A stretch of DNA of 23,399 nt from Glomus cerebriforme (GCA_003550305.1 QKYT01000367.1:83455-106853), one strand, 5' to 3'. Shown: positions 1 to 10,195, numbered from the stretch's first letter. Notes: generated from the sequence alone by a model not told the origin. Numbers and translations are program-made.

Positions 1-600
1 CCTCCCACTTTGGTCATTATTTCCCCTTCCACTTTGTTTACTACTTCCCCTTCCATTTCGTTAATTACTTCTCCTTCCATTTCATTCATGACTTCCCCTC
101 CTACTTCGTTTATTACTTCCCCTCCCAATTCATTCTCTTTATCACTTGCTCTTTCACTTTNTTCTTNATTTCNATTCCACTTCATTTATTGCTTTNCCTT
201 CTATCTTGTTTTTTACTTTCTCTTCCACTTCATCCATCACTTTCCCTCCCATTTTATGACAAACTTCCTTTCCATTTCATCCATCACTTAACCTCCTATT
301 TTATGACACACTTCCTTTCCATTTCATCCATCGCTTTCCCTCCCATTTTATGACAACTTCCCCTCTCATTTCGGCCATCACTTTCTTTTCCATTTATGAC
401 ATACTTCCCTTCCACTTCGTGATGTGCTTCTCCTTCCACTTCATTCTTCACTCCCCCTTCTGCTTTGTGATGTACTTCCCCTTTCACTTCGTTCTTCACT
501 CCCTTCGATCTCATTCTTAACTCCTCCTTTTATTTCATGATTTATTCCTGTTCCACTTGTGATTTACTTTTCGTTCAATTCCATCCTTTACTTCTTTATC
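1..600. repeat. Pyrimidine-rich degenerate minisatellite (24-bp and 47-bp periods)
   Basis: The plus strand is almost pure C/T with short A-containing spacers. Blocks such as ttccccttcc recur at 21, 45, 69, 93 and 117, an exact 24-bp period, so each unit would encode 8 residues. From about 246 the unit changes: attttatgac recurs at 251, 298 and 345, a 47-bp period that breaks the codon phase. Both strands stay open over part of the array (plus: Ser/Pro/Thr-rich 8-residue repeats; minus: Gly/Glu/Val/Asn/Lys-rich repeats from about 514 to 296). Isolated ambiguous bases sit at 161, 167, 173 and 196. I see no start signal or domain and treat the open frames as by-products of the repeat, although a low-complexity repeat protein reaching beyond the window edge is possible. 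Confidence 0.85.
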
Positions 601-619
601 ATTCTTCTATTCCACATTA

Positions 620-1219
620 NAAGATTTTGAAAAGTTACAACATGTAACTTTCCCAAAATTACAAATCTTAAACATCCCTTATCAATGTCCGAAACCTGAG
701 TATGTAATAAAATTTTTAGAAAATAATGGAAAAAATCTTAAAAAATTTTATATAGGTATGGAAGATAATAATCTAAATTTATCTATAGCTAAATTTTGTT
801 CAAANCTGAAAGTTCTTTCTACAATATTTTACATTGATAAATTGGATACATTAAANATTATATTTAATAGTTGTCAACATTTAGAAAGTATTAAAATTTG
901 GTGTGGNNAAGNTTATTTAGGAGAAAAAGAAGTATTAGAAACTGTTATAAAATATTCACCAAAAAATTTTTATGAATTAAAAATTTACAATGTTACAAAA
1001 TCAAAATTACTTCCAGAGGATTTGGAGTCCTTTTTTATAAGCTGGAAAAATCGATCACCAAAAAAATCACTTTCTTTTACAATTATTAAGGATATTCAGG
1101 ATTTTATAAAAAAGGAAGAAAATGTTGAAAATTTAGGTATTATTAAATTTATAACTAGAAATTATGATGATGATGATAATTGTGATTGTTTTGAATTCCG
1201 TTCAAAAAATTTTTTCTAA
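620..1219 (+). CDS. F-box/LRR-like protein, 3' part only
   Basis: The frame is open from a TGA at 560 to TAA at 1217-1219. Protein-like sequence begins near 623, upstream of the first Met at 758, so the true N-terminus is missing. About 200 residues remain. They contain leucine-rich-repeat-like segments (KLQILNI near 650, HLESIKIWCG near 880-905), then the C-terminal pattern YSPKNFYELKI and FISWKNRSPKKSLSF, and an acidic Asp run before the end. From memory, this matches the C-terminal part of the very large F-box-type family of Rhizophagus, in which the N-terminal F-box recruits Skp1/Cullin ubiquitin ligases and the LRR-like part binds a target. The F-box itself is absent: the sequence upstream is minisatellite. 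Ambiguous bases at 620, 805, 856, 907-908 and 912 blur some codons. It is probably a truncated copy or an assembly join at about 600-620. Confidence 0.65.
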   Translation, partial: XDFEKLQHVTFPKLQILNIPYQCPKPEYVIKFLENNGKNLKKFYIGMEDNNLNLSIAKFCSXLKVLSTIFYIDKLDTLXIIFNSCQHLESIKIWCXXXYLGEKEVLETVIKYSPKNFYELKIYNVTKSKLLPEDLESFFISWKNRSPKKSLSFTIIKDIQDFIKKEENVENLGIIKFITRNYDDDDNCDCFEFRSKNFF

Positions 1220-2065
1220 ATTAGCTCATTATTGTAATTAATAATTATTTATTTATTTAATGAAAAAATAAAACTAAAATAACAATTTAATATTGTAACC
1301 AATATCCTCCACTTATACCATTTGTTGTTTCTCTTTTCATATTTTCTGATTTTTCCGGTATTCCTTCATTATCCTTTCTAATTTATTTCTATTATTTCTA
1401 TTTTTATTTTGTTTCCCATATCATTATTTTTTTTTATTTCTGCTCACTTACTACATCTTTCATTTTCATATATCATATTTCTATAAAATTTCACTCAATC
1501 TTCTTGTTCTCTCCTGTTTTAATTAAAGTGATAAGTCTGTTAACTTTTAAATTATTCTTTTATTTTGTTTCTTTCATTGAATATTCATTTTTCCACACTT
1601 TGTAAGTGATCCCCAATATTCCTGGCACTTTTTATTCTCTAACATCTCAAATTAACATTCCATTTTTTCTTATGCTTAGCTTTCTCCTTGTTTCTTTTCA
1701 TTGAAATTTTCGTTCAAAATGATTTCTTTAGTTTTTATCGATTCTTTATTCACCACTTATTTATTGCTTTCTTCTTATCATGATTGTATATTTGTATTAT
1801 CCTTAGATTCTTTTTGTCTTTGCTGTTTAAGAGATCTATTATGATCATGCACATCCTATTTTTCTGCTTTATATAGCTATTTCCTCATTTTCTGTTATAA
1901 AATTATTTCTTTCTTATTAGTTAAATCCAATAATATCTTAATTACTGTGTATTAGGAAAAGCAAGTTTCAGTTTTAGGTTTCAGTATTTTACAACTAGTA
2001 ATAGAATTTTTGCTAACAGACGGTATTTTAGAGTTATTTGATTTTTTTGAAATTAAGTGAAATAA
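1220..2065. other. Gene-free, pyrimidine-biased spacer
   Basis: No convincing gene. After the stop at 1219 the plus strand is rich in T and C for about 700 bp. Read on the minus strand, this gives Lys/Asn/Glu-rich stretches with frequent stops (for example around 1330-1420 and 1690-1830), which could be a very old coding remnant but carries no recognisable motif. Several AATAAA-like words near 1265 could serve as the poly(A) signal of the upstream gene. Confidence 0.4.
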
Positions 2066-2400
2066 GTGAGAGGGACGGAATTCTAATCTAAATCAACCAG
2101 TCAGTTAGGAGATACTCAACTATCTGACCGGCTTTCCTTGCCTGATACGAGAAAGTTCTCATATACAGTATAAGGAAGATAAAGGAGAGTTTAGAAGGTA
2201 GATGGTGTAATTTTATTTAAAAAGAATTATAAAGAGAGAAATAAAATTGTGATAATAATATAATTAAAGATACCATGGTATTTATATATTTAAAAATAAT
2301 AAGAATATAAAAATGAGTCAAAATTAATAATTATACAATAATAAATTAAGCATGATGAGTCGCATCATGCAAATTTCTATATTTGATGTAAAATTTCTAT
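2066..2400 (-). repeat. Dispersed repeat copy A1, with Pol III-like A and B boxes
   Basis: This stretch is clearly similar, in inverted orientation, to 17158-17404. Shared blocks include the word ccttatactgtatat, the TTGCCTGATA..GA block, the TTAGGAGAxACTCxAC block and the hairpin near 2350. On the minus strand a tRNA A-box-like word (ggtcagatag, 2129-2120) is followed by a B-box-like word (gattagaattcc, 2088-2077). The start-to-start spacing is about 41 nt, close to that in tRNA genes. That suggests a tRNA-derived SINE, but the conserved sequence also extends about 270 bp upstream of the A box, so another non-autonomous element or an LTR fragment is possible. Confidence 0.6.
2350..2370. repeat. 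Perfect 8-bp-arm inverted repeat inside A1
   Basis: Arms gcatgatg and catcatgc flank the 5-base centre agtcg. The equivalent site in the other copy (17172-17188) keeps a shortened version (gatg...catc), so the hairpin appears to be a property of the repeat family. It could mark an element end or a folded RNA segment. Confidence 0.6.
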
Positions 2401-2754
2401 AATTAGTTAATTATACATGGTTTATCTCTATTATTCGAAATGAGTTAAAATCTATAGCAGTTAATAGATGTGGTATAGTATCATTTTAAAATCAATTAAA
2501 CTTATGTAGCTTAGAAAATTTTTATAANATCATATAGTTACAATCGAAATATATACATTGATTATGATGTCATTTTAAAAAACAACTAAGGTGAAAAAAA
2601 ATTAATACTACACGGCAGTACACACAGTACATACCAAATAAACAATCATGTTATTATATTAGTTCGTGATAGGTTCAGAAGATTTTTTTTCCTTTTTTTT
2701 TTACAAACTCTTTGTATAAAAAAATACATATTTAAAATATTTGACGTTAATATC
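2401..2754. other. Spacer upstream of the CBM20-like pseudogene
   Basis: No gene. AT-rich sequence with a poly-T tract near 2683-2701 and an ambiguous base at 2528. It would be the ancestral promoter region of the decayed gene beginning at 2755, but no distinct TATA-type element stands out. Confidence 0.3.
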
Positions 2755-3790
2755 ATGGAAAATAAACCATTTACTTTTCATGTTTATTTACTGGAAGGAA
2801 TAGAAAGAATNGGACAGCCAATAGTTCTTGGTAATATAAACGAATTAGGATTTTGGGAAAACTTTATCGTAAAATTATTTTAACCATTTCCTGAAAGTTT
2901 ACTTATTGGCAATCTGACCCAATAACCATTTCAATATTGATATTAATGATATTAAATATAAATTTGCTATTAATTTAACAAAACCTGTATTTGAAAGAGA
3001 AAAAAAAATCATATTTGAAGGAAATGGAGATAAAGGATGATCATATATTGGATGTAGAGAGAATTAATCAATTTGGCATATGGAAAATAACGTCAGTTTA
3101 AATTAAAAGTTGAACATATATTTAAATAAAATTCAAGATTATGCTTTTGTTAACTATATTTTCAATTCTATCGGAACTTACAACCTTAAAGACAAAGTTA
3201 TGGAATATTAACATATATTAAATCTTTATAACTTTATAATGAACTTACAATTCGTGCATCAAATCTAAATTATATTATCAATAACATTGATGATAAATTA
3301 AAAGAAAAAGGCTTTTCTTATGTCTTCTTTTGGAGTATCATGTTTTTTCAAAAAAAAAGATTTGAATTATGAATTACCAAAATTATTTTTATCTGAATTA
3401 TTATTGCTTGATTCACTTGATAATTATAATCTGAAGATAATTTCAAATGTATATCGCTATTAAGATTTTAGTCAAACATAACTGATGCTTTTCAATATCA
3501 ATTTAATTGGATTAGGATTTTTACGATCGCTGATCCTAAATATACTTTATCGATCATTTAAATTATTAAAATATCCTAATGATGACTTATTATCAAAGTT
3601 TATGAAAGAAATGGAAATTATCATCATCATATTAAGAATGTCAAATTTGAAACATATATTAAAATTGCAAAGGTAAAAGGTAAATTTAATTATAATTAAT
3701 TATCTTTATATTACTTATTTTATTTTATTTACTCTTTCTTCTTTAACCAACAATTTTTTATTGTACAGAGCACCACTCATTATGTTGAAT
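2755..3790 (+). pseudogene. Decayed gene with N-terminal CBM20-like domain (RNF213-like?)
   Basis: ATG at 2755 opens a 42-codon frame ended by TAA at 2881. The translation has the CBM20 look: a beta-strand FTFHVYLLEG, then IVLGNINELGFW, the G-x(4)-LG-x-W signature of starch-binding domains. Protein-like sequence continues through frame changes to about 3672 (SDPITISI near 2912, an acidic/Ile-rich part, ELPKLFLSELLLLDSL near 3375, KYPNDDLLSKFMKEME near 3569). The last exon ends KIAK and is followed by an intron-like 3673-3778 (gtaaaag...tgtacag), after which repeat B1 begins almost at once. A CBM20-like module near the N-terminus of a large protein is known in RNF213 (mysterin), an AAA+ E3 ubiquitin ligase, and I recall RNF213-like genes being numerous in Rhizophagus. 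No AAA+ or RING part is visible here. CBM20-like: fairly sure. RNF213: tentative. Confidence 0.55.
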
Positions 3791-4190
3791 AAGAATAATT
3801 AAGGATTTTTCTGAAATTGTAAAAAAAATCAATTGAATTAGAAATTTTTCTGGAATTCTGTACAAAAATTTTGATCTCAAAAAAGAATCCATTCAAAATA
3901 AATGAATATTAATTATAATGATCTAATGCGTAATTTGAACTTTCAAGGTTACTATACGACCATTATGCCAAAAGAATAGTTACCAAAAACGGAAGAATAA
4001 AATTCTCATTATTTAATCGAATATTTTGATATGGAAGTATTTGCTTTTAATTGCAAATCTAATCGGAGACCATCGTTAATTTAATAAATTTATTTTTTTT
4101 GAATCTATTAAAATAACAAAAAGAACTTTTTATGACAAAAAAAAAATTTAATTAATTCCAATTATGGAATAAAAAATATTTTGTCAGATG
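3784..4190 (+). repeat. Dispersed repeat copy B1
   Basis: Similar in inverted orientation to 12130-12548. Shared blocks include gaataagaataatt, ttctgtacaaaaattttgat, gaatccattca, ccaaaagaatagtta with aaaacgga, tctcattatt, tatttgcttttaatt and aatttattttttttg. No coding potential, no clear terminal repeats and no target duplication could be fixed. It begins within about 10 bases of an apparent exon start of the CBM20-like pseudogene, so it may have inserted into that gene. Confidence 0.65.
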
Positions 4191-4789
4191 CCAATTAATA
4201 CCTCAGTTGTCACCTAACGCAGATTGACGTCCAAGGCACAACAGATATATGACAACATTGGTGCAACTAATATAAGCCGCATTTCAAATTAATCTAAAGG
4301 TCCCGTTATTTATCTATCCCCTAGATAGTAAGATAGTATTGGAGTGAATAAAATCACGTGACTGAAGGAAATAATGTTACGAAGTGGAAAGCATAATAAG
4401 TTTAGATGATAAAAGAATAATTCATATATATAGTAACTAATATCCAGTCAGTTATATTTATTGTACTTGGTTATTTTTTTTATTGTTCCCGCACTTATTT
4501 ACCATATCAATAATTCTTATAAATACACTGTTTTTTTTCGCATAATTTTTTTTACTGATTTTTTGAAATATCTGTATCATTTGCTGTATTTCGTCATAAC
4601 AAACTACCAATCAAGAGTTTATCAAAAGTCTATCTTAGTCACAGTGTGCTCAGAAAGGTACAGTACATATACCCTCTCAAATTTCTCACGACTTCTTTAA
4701 AAGCCAATACTTATTTTAGTCTATGTCAAATATTATAGTAGACTATAAAGAGTGGTCTTCAAAGCTCAAACAGTCATTTTTAAACTTTG
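4191..4789. other. Spacer without a recognisable gene
   Basis: No protein motif on either strand. It contains the palindrome tcacgtga (4354-4361; CACGTG core), which could be a basic helix-loop-helix factor site or chance. A 79-codon open stretch at 4461-4700 is hydrophobic but driven by T-rich sequence; I do not support it as a gene. Confidence 0.3.
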
Positions 4790-4790
4790 A

Positions 4791-5814
4791 TTGTCACCTG
4801 AGACTAAAAAACATACGTATTCTAAAAGGAAGAAATTTTCTATAACCTTTATCGAAAGTGTGCTACTTGCATATATTAATAGGGATCCCTCGACCCAACG
4901 TTGTGAGAATAATATTGATATCCTAATCGAGCAGTTATCCAACAAAAGATCAGTAACAATAAAATTCTTCGCGTGGTTATATTACAAACAACTAATCCCT
5001 GGCTTATAATAACTTTTTTTGAGGGTGATCAACAAAGATATTGGGATAAAAATGTATATTGATACTAGAACTGAGCATATTTGGAAGATGTCAGATACGC
5101 AAGTGTATGTGAATAGGTTTCATCAAAGTCCTGAACCAATTAAATTAGTTGAAGTCTTTTAGGCTTTCTTTTTTTTCATATTTGGTTTTTTTTGTTTACT
5201 TATTTTGCGTCTAATACAATATTTTAGCTCACAAAAAAAGCACCTTTTCCAGAACAAGAATGTAATGTTCAAACAACAACATTTAATGATATAAACTTCT
5301 GTAAGGTTGTTATTTTGAACTTTATAGTAGGTATTTAAACCATTACATAAGATTCAATGCATAACAATCTATTTCATTATTTAAGGCCTATTATAGTTTT
5401 CAGAAATATAATGTTCGAATACTTCCAAGATACCGATAATTTGTCAGTCTATTTTGTAGATAAAAATGCTGGTGTTGAAGATTATTGCGTAGATGTTATG
5501 GTTTATGTTCTTATATCTTACGATATTATAATAATGACAAAATAGTAGCATTTTACGTGGAAGGAATATCAAGACTATTATCCTGTCATACATTCGATTT
5601 GAGTGAGGTATTTAATAAAAACCCACCTAATCCAGTTTATAATGAAGATTCTGACATTTTGAAGGTCAATCTTGTTTATTCTATCTTACCCACAAAATTC
5701 GTGAAAACTGAGATGGAAGATATTGAAGTTGGAACAGATGATGTGGGAAATATTATTTGTTTATTATTTCATAATGCCAGCAATAGAATAGCAGAGGAAT
5801 TATCGCCAGAATAG
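4791..5814 (+). pseudogene. Multi-exon gene fossil, family not recognised
   Basis: Protein-like sequence continues across several frames. It starts with an Ile/Lys-rich block (4830-4985), followed by a frameshift near 5000. The next block runs to 5153 (YWDKNVYIDTRTEHIWKM, then VNRFHQSPEP). An intron 5154-5227 (ends attttag, weak gtcttt donor) joins in phase to LTKKAPFPEQE. An intron 5301-5351 (gtaagg...acataag) joins in phase to YSMHNNLFHYL. The frame shifts near 5515-5540, then reads IVAFYVEGISRLLSCHTF and an acidic stretch (MEDIEVGTDD) to TAG at 5812. Two introns that preserve phase show this was a real gene; the shifts show it is broken. It may continue the CBM20-like gene upstream, with B1 in between, but I cannot prove it. 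No signal peptide or catalytic motif is visible. Confidence 0.5.
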
Positions 5815-6065
5815 AGGGAAAATCATGAAAAAAATTAAAGGAAGAGTCTGAGAGACTTCTTAATTGGTTTAAATCAATTATTCGTAAATATATGTAAATT
5901 TGTATCATATATTTAAATTTAATAGTATATTATATTCTTTCCTAGCATTTTATATTTCTTTGATTTTAATTTTTTATAAGAATAGCAATATTTGTTGCTT
6001 TTATGCTTGAATCTAATCCTTATAATAAACTAATATTTTACATATTTGATACTTAATTTTGATAG

Positions 6066-6167
6066 AGCTTTTCTCAAAGCTTTAATTCCCTTGAAAATAT
6101 TTATATTGTTTGCATAAAAATCTTGGAGGATGATTTACACGAAAATGATATGTTGTGGTATCGTTAA
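6066..6167 (+). pseudogene. Single exon-like fragment
   Basis: A 33-codon open stretch begins directly after a splice-acceptor-like sequence (ttttgatag at 6057-6065) and ends at TAA 6165-6167. It reads SLENIYIVCIKILEDDLHEND in its middle, an amphipathic, protein-like composition unlike the flanking AT-rich DNA. It has the same strand and general character as the fossils on either side and may be a further exon of the same decayed large gene. The family is not recognised. Confidence 0.35.
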
Positions 6168-6779
6168 GGATGAACAAATGTAAAAAAATTTTCTATTTTC
6201 TTTGAATGAAAATAAATAAAAACCTAAGCTTTCAATTATTCAATTAATTGCATTGTACAGTACATAATATTTAAGGATCAATTTACGAACGAATTCAAGT
6301 TATCTAATTATATTTAAGGACATTTAGATATAAAAACATGTGCTCCATCAATCATTGCCAACAATAATTAATAAATTGTATATTATTTTTGTATACAAAA
6401 TTGTGTCATATTTTTTTAGTAAAATTATGATTCATAATTTTTTACTACGCAATTTTTCTGTCATAGTAGCTCAGCTTGCTTATTCATGCAAATTTTCCTT
6501 TTTCAGAATCGTTTTACTCTTCTAGAATCTTTTTTGTTTATTCATCTCGTTTTATTTGTTTATTTGTATAAGCATAAAAAATTATGACTAATATTTCTCT
6601 TAATCGCTGTTTCCTGATAAAAAAATTTATGAATTATTACAGTATTGTTACACGGAAAAAATTCAGGAAAGAAAATCAAAGAAAAAAAATTAAAGAAAGA
6701 AATCTGATTATATTGAGTTCGCTTACTTAATGATGCTTTGGCAGGTATTGATTCATAATAGCGATAAAGACGGAAATTA
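6168..6779. other. Spacer without a recognisable gene
   Basis: Nothing convincing. Open stretches of 61 codons (6340, +) and 87 codons (6823, -) exist, but both have the Phe/Ile/Lys/Asn composition of random AT-rich sequence and no motif. A purine-rich run (6660-6705) lies inside. Confidence 0.3.
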
Positions 6780-7672
6780 AACCTCATTTTAAATAAGACA
6801 AACAAAGATATAAAGGAACTCAAAGTGATTATTGGTGATTACTGGATGAAACAAGCTGGTTTACTCATATCAATCAAATTTGTTGAAATTCCTCAAGGTA
6901 GTCATCATCATCTGATGATGTCTCTAACTACGCTGTCATTTCATTGAGATACATTTAACTTCTAATATATTATGATAGTTCTAGAAATATTGGAACAGGA
7001 AAAACTTGATGAATGTGATTTCTTCCCAATATTAGATCCTGTTCATTCTGAATTGCTTGATGAGATTAAAGATAAATTTTGGAAGAAATTTGAAAGATTC
7101 CATTAACTTATGTATGTTTTCCCTATACTAATTTCTTATGAAGTTCTTGAACTACATCATCATTCATTTAATAAAGACCTAATACCCGGTATAAGTATCG
7201 GTAATTTAGAAGCCGCCAAACGCAATTACACTTGGAGTACTCTTGGAGTTTTATTTCAAAATACTTCCGCCAGAACCCGATAAAACATATATTAATTGCA
7301 AAACGCTTGAGAAGGTATATTTTACATAAATTTATAATTATTTAATTTCTTGACTGACAATTTTAATGATGACTAAGACAAACACAAGTCTATCACAAGA
7401 TACAATTTCATTGAAGCTGATGGGGCTCGTCATTATCTTGATTACGCCTTCTGTAAAATCGGGGAAGATCGAGAAATCCCACAAGCCAATACCGAATATT
7501 CCATTTGGAAACGATATTTCAAATTCGCAGTATAAAACCACCAATAGCAATAATGATGATCTCTTATATGTTAATAAGGTTGGAAAAACAACCTATTTTA
7601 CTAAAGGGTTAATAAAAGATAAGTTAGAAATTTTTTTGTCCCCCTATTGTAAAAAATAAAAATAAAAAAACA
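6780..7672 (+). pseudogene. Gene fossil with several frames, family not recognised
   Basis: Frame 6780-6947 is open for 55 codons (VIIGDYWMKQAGLLISIKF). A second block near 6980-7105 reads LDECDFFPILDPVHSELLDE and ends in TAA. A third, near 7110-7290, reads SIGNLEAAKRNYTWSTLGV and shifts frame to PPEPDKTYINCKTLEK, followed by a donor-like gtatat at 7315. A last block reads NFIEADGARHYLDYAFCKIG to a TAA near 7535. An overlapping 97-codon frame (7366-7659) is open too, but its composition is less protein-like. I cannot name the family. The blocks share strand and spacing with the fossils at 4791-5814 and 6066-6167, so all may derive from one large gene, but this is inference. Confidence 0.4.
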
Positions 7673-7756
7673 CCTAAAGAAAGACCAAACGACTTGGATT
7701 GAGAGTTTTTGGACTTGATATTATTCATAATCTCATCTATTTACAGCAGTCATTAT

Positions 7757-7945
7757 TCCTAATCCTTTGTCATTTGATCATTTCAGTCATTTGATTTTAA
7801 TTGGCTGATATCTTATCATGTGATTCTAATCGAAAAATAAACTAAGCATAATGCAGGCCAGAACTATAGTACCGGCCAACATTATATTCAAATGACTCGG
7901 GTCATTTGTCATTTGAATCATTTGTCATTTCAAGTCATTTGCTGA
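7757..7945. repeat. TCATTT-rich repeat with internal palindrome (probable non-autonomous element)
   Basis: TCATTT/AAATGA words cluster at both ends (7757-7800 and 7889-7945). The inverted repeat caaatgac-tcgg-gtcatttg lies at 7889-7908. Between them, 7856-7877 is a 22-bp near-perfect palindrome beginning and ending GGCC (two mismatched base pairs), a GC-rich island in very AT-rich DNA. The architecture suggests a small DNA-transposon derivative. Target duplications could not be identified. Confidence 0.5.
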
Positions 7946-7970
7946 ACACTGATTTACAGATAGCCATGGA

Positions 7971-8057
7971 GACTCGGGTTCGTCAGTATTTGACGATGAA
8001 GGTCAATTATGGAGGATCGTTATTGCAGGGATTGGTCGGATATCTCAATTCATTTAA
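7971..8057 (+). pseudogene. Short exon-like fragment
   Basis: A 28-codon open stretch reads SSVFDDEGQLWRIVIAGIG and ends at TAA 8055-8057. It lies just after an acceptor-like acagatag (7956-7963) and is distinctly more GC-rich than its surroundings. Family unknown. The rest of the gene-poor stretch from 8058 to 8755 holds only AT-rich sequence with purine runs (8105-8160, 8630-8660). Confidence 0.25.
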
Positions 8058-8755
8058 TTTTGAATGATGTTCAAAAAAAATTCAATGCCACGGTATTTAC
8101 TTTAAGAACAGAAGAATTGAAGAAAGAAAAGTACGAAGAAGAATGAATTGGGGAAGAAAAGAGTTTTCAACCGAAATTTGCAACTTTGCAAAAACTTAAA
8201 ATATGCTTAAAAAAATGCAAACTTTTTTATTTCAGTTATATTACAATCTCTATGAGCTTTATTAACTTTATTAACTTCTTTATTTGATAATTTTATAAAT
8301 CATAAAAATATTTTCTGGTTAGTTTAGCACAAACAAGGTAATTGAAAAATAATAAAATACACGCAAATTTACTCTACTTTATTATGACAATTTTTACACA
8401 AATACATCGCTTTATCTATACTCACACATATATTACCCAATAATAACCTCAAATTGTAGGTTTGTTTTCCGTAATGCTAATATGATTCTTGAAATCCTAA
8501 ACAAAAAAAAATCTATTATAATATTTTACCCGTATAAAACATACATCTGAAATTTGTGAAATCTTATCTGTTATGAGGAAATTTAGTTGAGCTAATAACG
8601 ATTCCAGTTCATATACACAATATATAATAAAGAAAAAAAANAAAAGAAAAAAAGAAATCCAGGAAATGAAGTAATCAATATAACTTCTTTAGAACAAAAA
8701 TATTTATAATCACGAAAATAATAACATATCTAATTATAAAGAGAAATAAATAATT

Positions 8756-9100
8756 AAATGAATGCATAACTCTTTTGTGTATCAATATTTTAGTGATATA
8801 CAACCGGTTAGTAGTTTAACTAGTTTGCTATCTATTACAGATTTTAAAGAATATTTTGGAAATGTATCCGTGCAAATTAATAAAAATGCACAATTTTTTA
8901 GTATTTTTAATCTTAAAGACACTATTAACAAGTAATTATATTGCTATCTTTTTATTTATTATTTGTATAATTTAATTAAATTTACGTATTTACGTGTATA
9001 TTTATGATTTAGATTAAACTCCAACGTGAAGTTGATTTTCACCGTGAATTAAATATTCTACCTCCTTTCTATGTTTTGTACGATCCAAGGATCAAATTTT
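8756..9100 (+). pseudogene. Possible protein-kinase N-lobe remnant
   Basis: An open stretch ending NLKDTINK at about 8931 is followed by a donor gtaatt (8932) and an acceptor ...gatttag (ending 9012), giving an 81-bp intron. The next exon starts IKLQREVDFHRELNI. The motif IKLQREVDFH resembles the helix-C segment that follows the catalytic-lysine strand in the TKL kinases of this fungal group, where HxNI normally follows. Here the sequence drifts (FHRELNILPP) and no glycine loop, HRD or DFG can be found downstream. I call it a kinase fragment with limited certainty; a coincidental match over about 10 residues is the alternative. Confidence 0.35.
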
Positions 9101-10190
9101 TCGTCCACCAGATTTAGTTCATTATTCTGATAATCATATGATATTCGATTTTGCTTTTTTATACTGAATATACGAATGAATGGCAAAGATTTGATATAGT
9201 GAAATAAGCTAATTTGCCAATTTTTCATTGATTCTTTTGTCCGTCTATTATGAAAATAATAAGCTGAATCGTAAAAATGTTTTATAAGTAGGTTGTGATG
9301 ATGATGAAATTATTAGTGATACTGTAAATAAAGTCAAGAATTTGTACTATACTGCAGAATCCTAAATCATCATGTGTGAAACAAGATTAAGACAAAACAT
9401 TAGAGACATTGCAAAAAACAAAATATAAATAGACATATAAACATATAATAATAAGAATTTTTTATTGTTTCGTTTATTCATTATGAAAAAGAAATAAAGC
9501 ATGTTAGGAAAGAATTTTTGTGATTTGTCAAGTTTGCGAACAAGGACTAAAATAAAAGGAAGCAAGGACAGTATTTATATATTTATTAAATTTTTATGTG
9601 ACTCATAAATATGCACTATAATATAATTTATATTATATTAATAATCTGTTATTATGTTGTAGTTTTACAAATAAACAAATAAAAAACAACTTAATCCACA
9701 ATAATGTGTTCCTATCTTCGATATCTAAAAAAAAAATTATACGATCTTAATAAATTTCTCAAATTGTCATTTTGGTATATCACAAAAGTTACAAGAAAAT
9801 TAAAAAATGATATAATAAAAATTTTTTTAGCAGGGTTTATCCCATACTGGGTTATGTATATAAATGTAATAAATTAATATCACATCACATAATCAATAGT
9901 AAAAATTTAATATTACGGTAAAAATATTATAACACGTGATAAAACGTACACAATTTGAGTAAAAAAGCTTTTTTTTTTATTCATACGTAATAATCTAAAA
10001 ATAATTAGGTACTGTGGGTGATAACAGAAATAAAGAGTAGGAATTTATAATATAAAATAAAATAGATAGTATATTAATATCGAATAATAAAATTAAAAAT
10101 AAATAAATCAGAAAAGAATTAACAAACTTTATTAAATAATCAGAATTTACAACGCTATACTACTGCCTTCTGATAGTATTGGTTTTTTTC
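9101..10190. other. Gene-poor AT-rich spacer
   Basis: No supportable gene. A few protein-like scraps appear on the plus strand (EWQRFDIVK near 9177; CDDDEIISDTVNKVKNLYY near 9297), which may be the tail of a fossil, without a recognisable family. The rest is homopolymer-rich AT sequence. Confidence 0.3.
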
Positions 10191-10195
10191 TAAGA

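Noticed and set aside
10..514. Ser/Pro/Thr-rich (+) and Glu/Lys-rich (-) proteins
   Set aside because: Both frames follow from the 24-bp period of the minisatellite; no start context, domain or continuation supports a gene.
2077..2129. A genuine tRNA gene on the minus strand of A1
   Set aside because: A- and B-box-like words are spaced correctly, but no acceptor stem or proper anticodon arm can be paired; repeat-derived is the better reading.
2120..2165. Possible hammerhead ribozyme around cctgatacgagaaag in A1
   Set aside because: The core lacks the required CUGANGA ... GAAA arrangement, and the second copy (CCTGATATGAAG) does not preserve it.
4461..4700. Hydrophobic 79-codon protein
   Set aside because: Composition reflects T-rich DNA; there is no signal, no motif and no neighbouring splice sites in phase.
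7338..7550. 70-codon minus-strand frame opposite the 6780-7672 fossil
   Set aside because: It is antisense to a plus-strand block with better protein character and has no motif.
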